From an uncultured Clostridium sp. (GTDB lineage: Bacteria > Bacillota > Clostridia > TANB77 > CAG-508), in NCBI GenBank assembly GCA_950059165.1, contig CATLUC010000068.1, positions 1-8,747 of the forward strand: a stretch of 8,747 nt of DNA, in the 5' to 3' direction. Below, one piece after another: positions 6,723 to 8,747 of this stretch. The position numbers and the translations under genes were made by a program. Numbering within the stretch: the first letter of the stretch is position 1; each line of letters opens with the position of its first letter. Under the pieces are notes generated by a model. It was not told the origin of the DNA. It ran no database searches and saw nothing but the letters and a program-made list of their open reading frames with translations.

Positions 6723-8584
6723 TTAGAAAACAACTTTTAGATTTTTTACATAAATATTCATGTAGCTACCTGCACCGTCTTGATGGTCCATGTGGTGCAA
6801 ATCCAATATAAAGTGGATTTATAATTCCATTTAATGGAACATTTGTAGTAACTGTGAATGATGCTAAGTTAGGCCATTGTGACGAATGTATATCGTACTG
6901 AGTAATAAAACTAGCACCATACGAATTACTAAAAGGTGCTGCATTCCATACAGCTCCACCGGTAGGAGGAGTCCCAGCTCCAAACACATAAACATCTGCA
7001 TAAGGGTCACTATAATGTTTATCTGCTGCATATTGTGCTATAATGGTAGCACTACTTCCTTTTATTGGAATGTTCCAATAGATAGAACTTAAAGAACCAA
7101 ATCCATTAGCCCATCCAACTCTAAAACTCCAATAACCTGCACCCCAACCAGCAGCAATACTACTTGAAGAAACATCTGACCATGTATTAGCTCTAACCAT
7201 AGTCGGATTTCCACCTACTAAGTTACCATCACGAACAATATCATATGTAATTGTTGATTTTATTCCTGAAGAAATTGTTTCTCTTTTATTTCCAACTTTA
7301 TCAACTGATAACACATGTAAATAATATGTTCCTGCACTTGTACAATTTAATGTTAACATATCTTCTGTTTCTTTTTTAAATTTTCCTGTATATTTAGAAG
7401 TATCATCTATTCCAAGTGGTGTATTTCCAATTGTAAATGCATATTTACAATTATTAATATTTATACCACTTAAACTATCACTTTGTGAAACCGTTGCTGT
7501 TACATTACTTCCTGGCGTTACTGTATCTGTATTAAAAATAATTGTTGCAACATTTGGTGGTGTTGTATCTTTATTGATTTTAACCCCCTGCTCAGATATT
7601 GTTTCTTTCATATTTCCTGCCCTATCGACTGTCAATACGTGTAAATAATAAGTTGCACCTGCAGTCGAATATGTTAATGTTATCGTATCATTTTCTGCTT
7701 TTTTAAAACTTTCTGTATATTGAGTTAAATTCTCTATTCCAATTGATGTTTTAGTTGTTGTAAAAACATATTTACATTTTGTTATATCAATCCCACTTAC
7801 TCCTACATCACTTTGTGAAACTGTTGCTGTTAGGTTTTCTCCTTGTATAATTTCATTCTTGTTAAAACTAATTATTGCTTCATTTGGCAACTCTTTATCG
7901 ATATTTCCTACATTCCCTGTCGCTTCACATACTACTTCATATAATTCATTTTGTAATCTTGCATAAACTGCTCCATTTTGTTCCATGTTAATTTCTGTTT
8001 CATATTTTCTCCAATTTATACCATCTAGTGAATATTGCAATTCATATGTTGTTGGTATTTGTTCTGAAGTCATAATACTAACATTTACATTTTGATTTAC
8101 CCATGGTTTAACTGTTGGTGATGGGTTGTAAGTAAAAATAATATTACTTTCTTCTAATTTTGGTTGTTCACTTTCTCCTTGTTTTCCAACATATTCTACG
8201 TTACTTTCTGTTATTTTATAAACAAATCCTTCTTCCGTTATAATAATGATGGTTTCATCATTTTTTCGATTAATTTGTGATTCTTTAAACTTCTCTTCCT
8301 TTTGTATTTCATTTTCAAATTCATCTAAATATGTTTTGCTATTCCAATTATTTAATATCTTATCAGGTCGTAATCCGATTTCCTATTATTTTTAATAATT
8401 CATCATATTCTTTCTTTTTACTTTCCTCTACTGCTATATCTGATTTTGTTAAAATTCCGTTTTCTCCTGTAAGTAGTACAATAGTTATACTAGCTAAAAT
8501 CAGTAAAATAATTATAGTTATAATTAATGCAATTAATGTAATTCCTGCGTTTCTAATTTTGATTATCTTATGTATATTTTTCAC
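6723..8584 (-). CDS. Exported prepilin-like protein with Ig-like repeats, two +1 shifts at in-frame CGG
   Basis: With two skips the product is about 619 residues. Start is GTG at 8582-8584, with GAGGGGG seven bases upstream. Residues 11-40 resemble a prepilin N-terminus: RNAG, then ITLIALIITII and a hydrophobic helix, with likely cleavage after Gly14, although the usual Glu at +5 is Ala. A linker and a small domain (about 165-228) precede two tandem Ig-like repeats (about 233-330 and 343-438), each with TATVSQSD, YLHVL and VDxxGNxxETIS. The C-terminal domain (about 450-619), rich in W, G and Y, is unidentified and ends SYMNIYVKNLKVVF. The frame meets CGG at 8375-8377 (after IIGN) and again at 6775-6777; without the second shift it stops at 6766. 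Four other CGG triplets across codon boundaries do not disturb the frame. Probably a secreted or surface-assembled protein, function unknown. Confidence 0.8.
6775..6777 (-). other. CGG shift site 4 (prepilin-like gene, C-terminus)
   Basis: The incoming frame reads TCA AGA CGG TGC AGG TAG. Skipping the C gives AGA-C-GGT GCA GGT AGC TAC ATG and 17 further residues ending LKVVF, with TAA at 6723-6725. Because only 17 residues are at stake, this site is less certain than the others; the support is the plausible hydrophobic beta-strand ending SYMNIYVKNLKVVF. Confidence 0.7.
7270..7884 (-). repeat. Tandem repeat encoding two Ig-like modules
   Basis: Two copies of about 95 codons (7594-7884 and 7270-7554) encode similar sequences with shared TATVSQSD, CKYxFT, FKK and YYLHVL stretches. 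They have diverged at both protein and DNA level, so the duplication is not recent. Confidence 0.75.
8375..8377 (-). other. CGG shift site 5 (prepilin-like gene, after the signal helix)
   Basis: The incoming frame reads GGA AAT CGG ATT ACG ACC TGA, ending after 73 codons. Skipping the C gives AAT-C-GGA TTA CGA CCT GAT and an open frame that passes through the next 101 codons to join the long Ig-repeat reading frame (its first ATG is at 8073). I checked these codons and found no stop. Confidence 0.82.
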
Positions 8585-8606
8585 TTATATTCCCCCTCAT
8601 ATCATT

Positions 8607-8633
8607 AAATATATCTTTAACAAAGATATATTT
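8607..8633. promoter_or_regulatory. Operator-like palindrome, downstream copy
   Basis: AAATATATCTTT (8607-8618) and its exact complement (8622-8633) surround AAC. It lies between the -10 box and the ribosome binding site of the prepilin-like gene and shares the ATATCTTT-N3-AAAGATAT core with the copy at 8669-8689. Confidence 0.6.
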
Positions 8634-8641
8634 GCAAACAA

Positions 8642-8670
8642 ACAATATCATTAATAAAGATAAAAGTCAA
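8642..8670 (-). promoter_or_regulatory. Promoter of the prepilin-like gene
   Basis: TTGACT (8665-8670) and TATTGT (8642-8647) on the minus strand are separated by 17 bases, with TG in front of the -10. A second candidate lies just upstream, TTGACA (8708-8713) and TATAAT (8687-8692), but its spacing is only 15 bases. Confidence 0.55.
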
Positions 8671-8689
8671 TATCTTTTTTAAAGATATT
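8669..8689. promoter_or_regulatory. Operator-like palindrome, upstream copy
   Basis: AATATCTTT (8669-8677) and its exact complement (8681-8689) surround TTT. It overlaps the edge of the -35 box of the prepilin-like gene's promoter. An extra half site, AAAGATA, lies between the two palindromes near 8656-8662. Confidence 0.6.
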
Positions 8690-8747
8690 ATAAAATATTT
8701 GTTGTTGTGTCAATGATGTGAAACAAAAATATATAAAAATTTAATCT

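Noticed and set aside
2568..8377. Ordinary sequencing indels as the cause of the five frame breaks
   Set aside because: Typical errors hit homopolymers and vary in base and position. Here the extra base is readable as C before GG each time, always at a codon boundary before glycine. Not excluded, since reads are unavailable, but less likely.
8331..8654. 107-codon plus-strand frame at the right end
   Set aside because: It is the antisense of the hydrophobic prepilin-like N-terminus; its composition reflects the complement of that helix.

Overview
The window looks like a piece of the chromosome of a low-GC, endospore-forming Clostridia-type member of the Bacillota, probably an uncultured gut lineage. 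The reasons are the strong A+T bias, AGGAGG-type ribosome binding sites, an alpha/beta-type small acid-soluble spore protein (SASP), a sleB-ypeB germination pair, a VanW/YoaR-type cell-wall protein and a processive glycolipid-type glycosyltransferase.

Layout: (1-65, minus) start of an Rpn-like PD-(D/E)XK nuclease/transposase running off the left edge, with a clear sigma-A-type promoter. (116-694) no confident gene, but a cluster of strong hairpins at 412-605 and an inverted-repeat terminator element at 609-697. (695-874, minus) SASP. (1122-2955, plus) VanW-family membrane protein. (3034-3315, minus) small membrane protein of foreign appearance. (3433-4785 and 4910-5389, minus) ypeB and sleB, separated by a 102-bp inverted repeat. 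(5550-6676, plus) MGDG-synthase/UgtP-like glycosyltransferase. (6723-8584, minus) a large exported protein with a prepilin-like N-terminus, Ig-like repeats and an unknown C-terminal domain, behind a promoter bracketed by twin palindromes.

The outstanding observation: three of the long genes cannot be read in one frame. The VanW protein, the glycosyltransferase (twice) and the prepilin-like protein (twice) each need a +1 shift. At every one of the five points the reading frame runs into an in-frame CGG codon, and skipping its C makes the following GGA or GGT a glycine codon and restores the expected protein. The first falls in the VanW signature GGGICQ, the second in the glycosyltransferase N-terminal GGGH loop, the third in its GKNEK motif. 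CGG triplets lying across codon boundaries (six found) cause no shift. The only in-frame CGG read without a shift is in the foreign-looking 93-codon gene. This suggests that CGGN is decoded as glycine, by a +1 programmed frameshift or a four-base codon, rather than as arginine. Sequencing error or real mutation is possible, but would have to insert the same base in the same context five times.

Secondary signals are a family of hairpins sharing a GGGACGG core with unrelated stems (three places), paired ATATCTTT-N3-AAAGATAT operator-like sites, and promoters whose predicted start points lie at the Shine-Dalgarno sequence.
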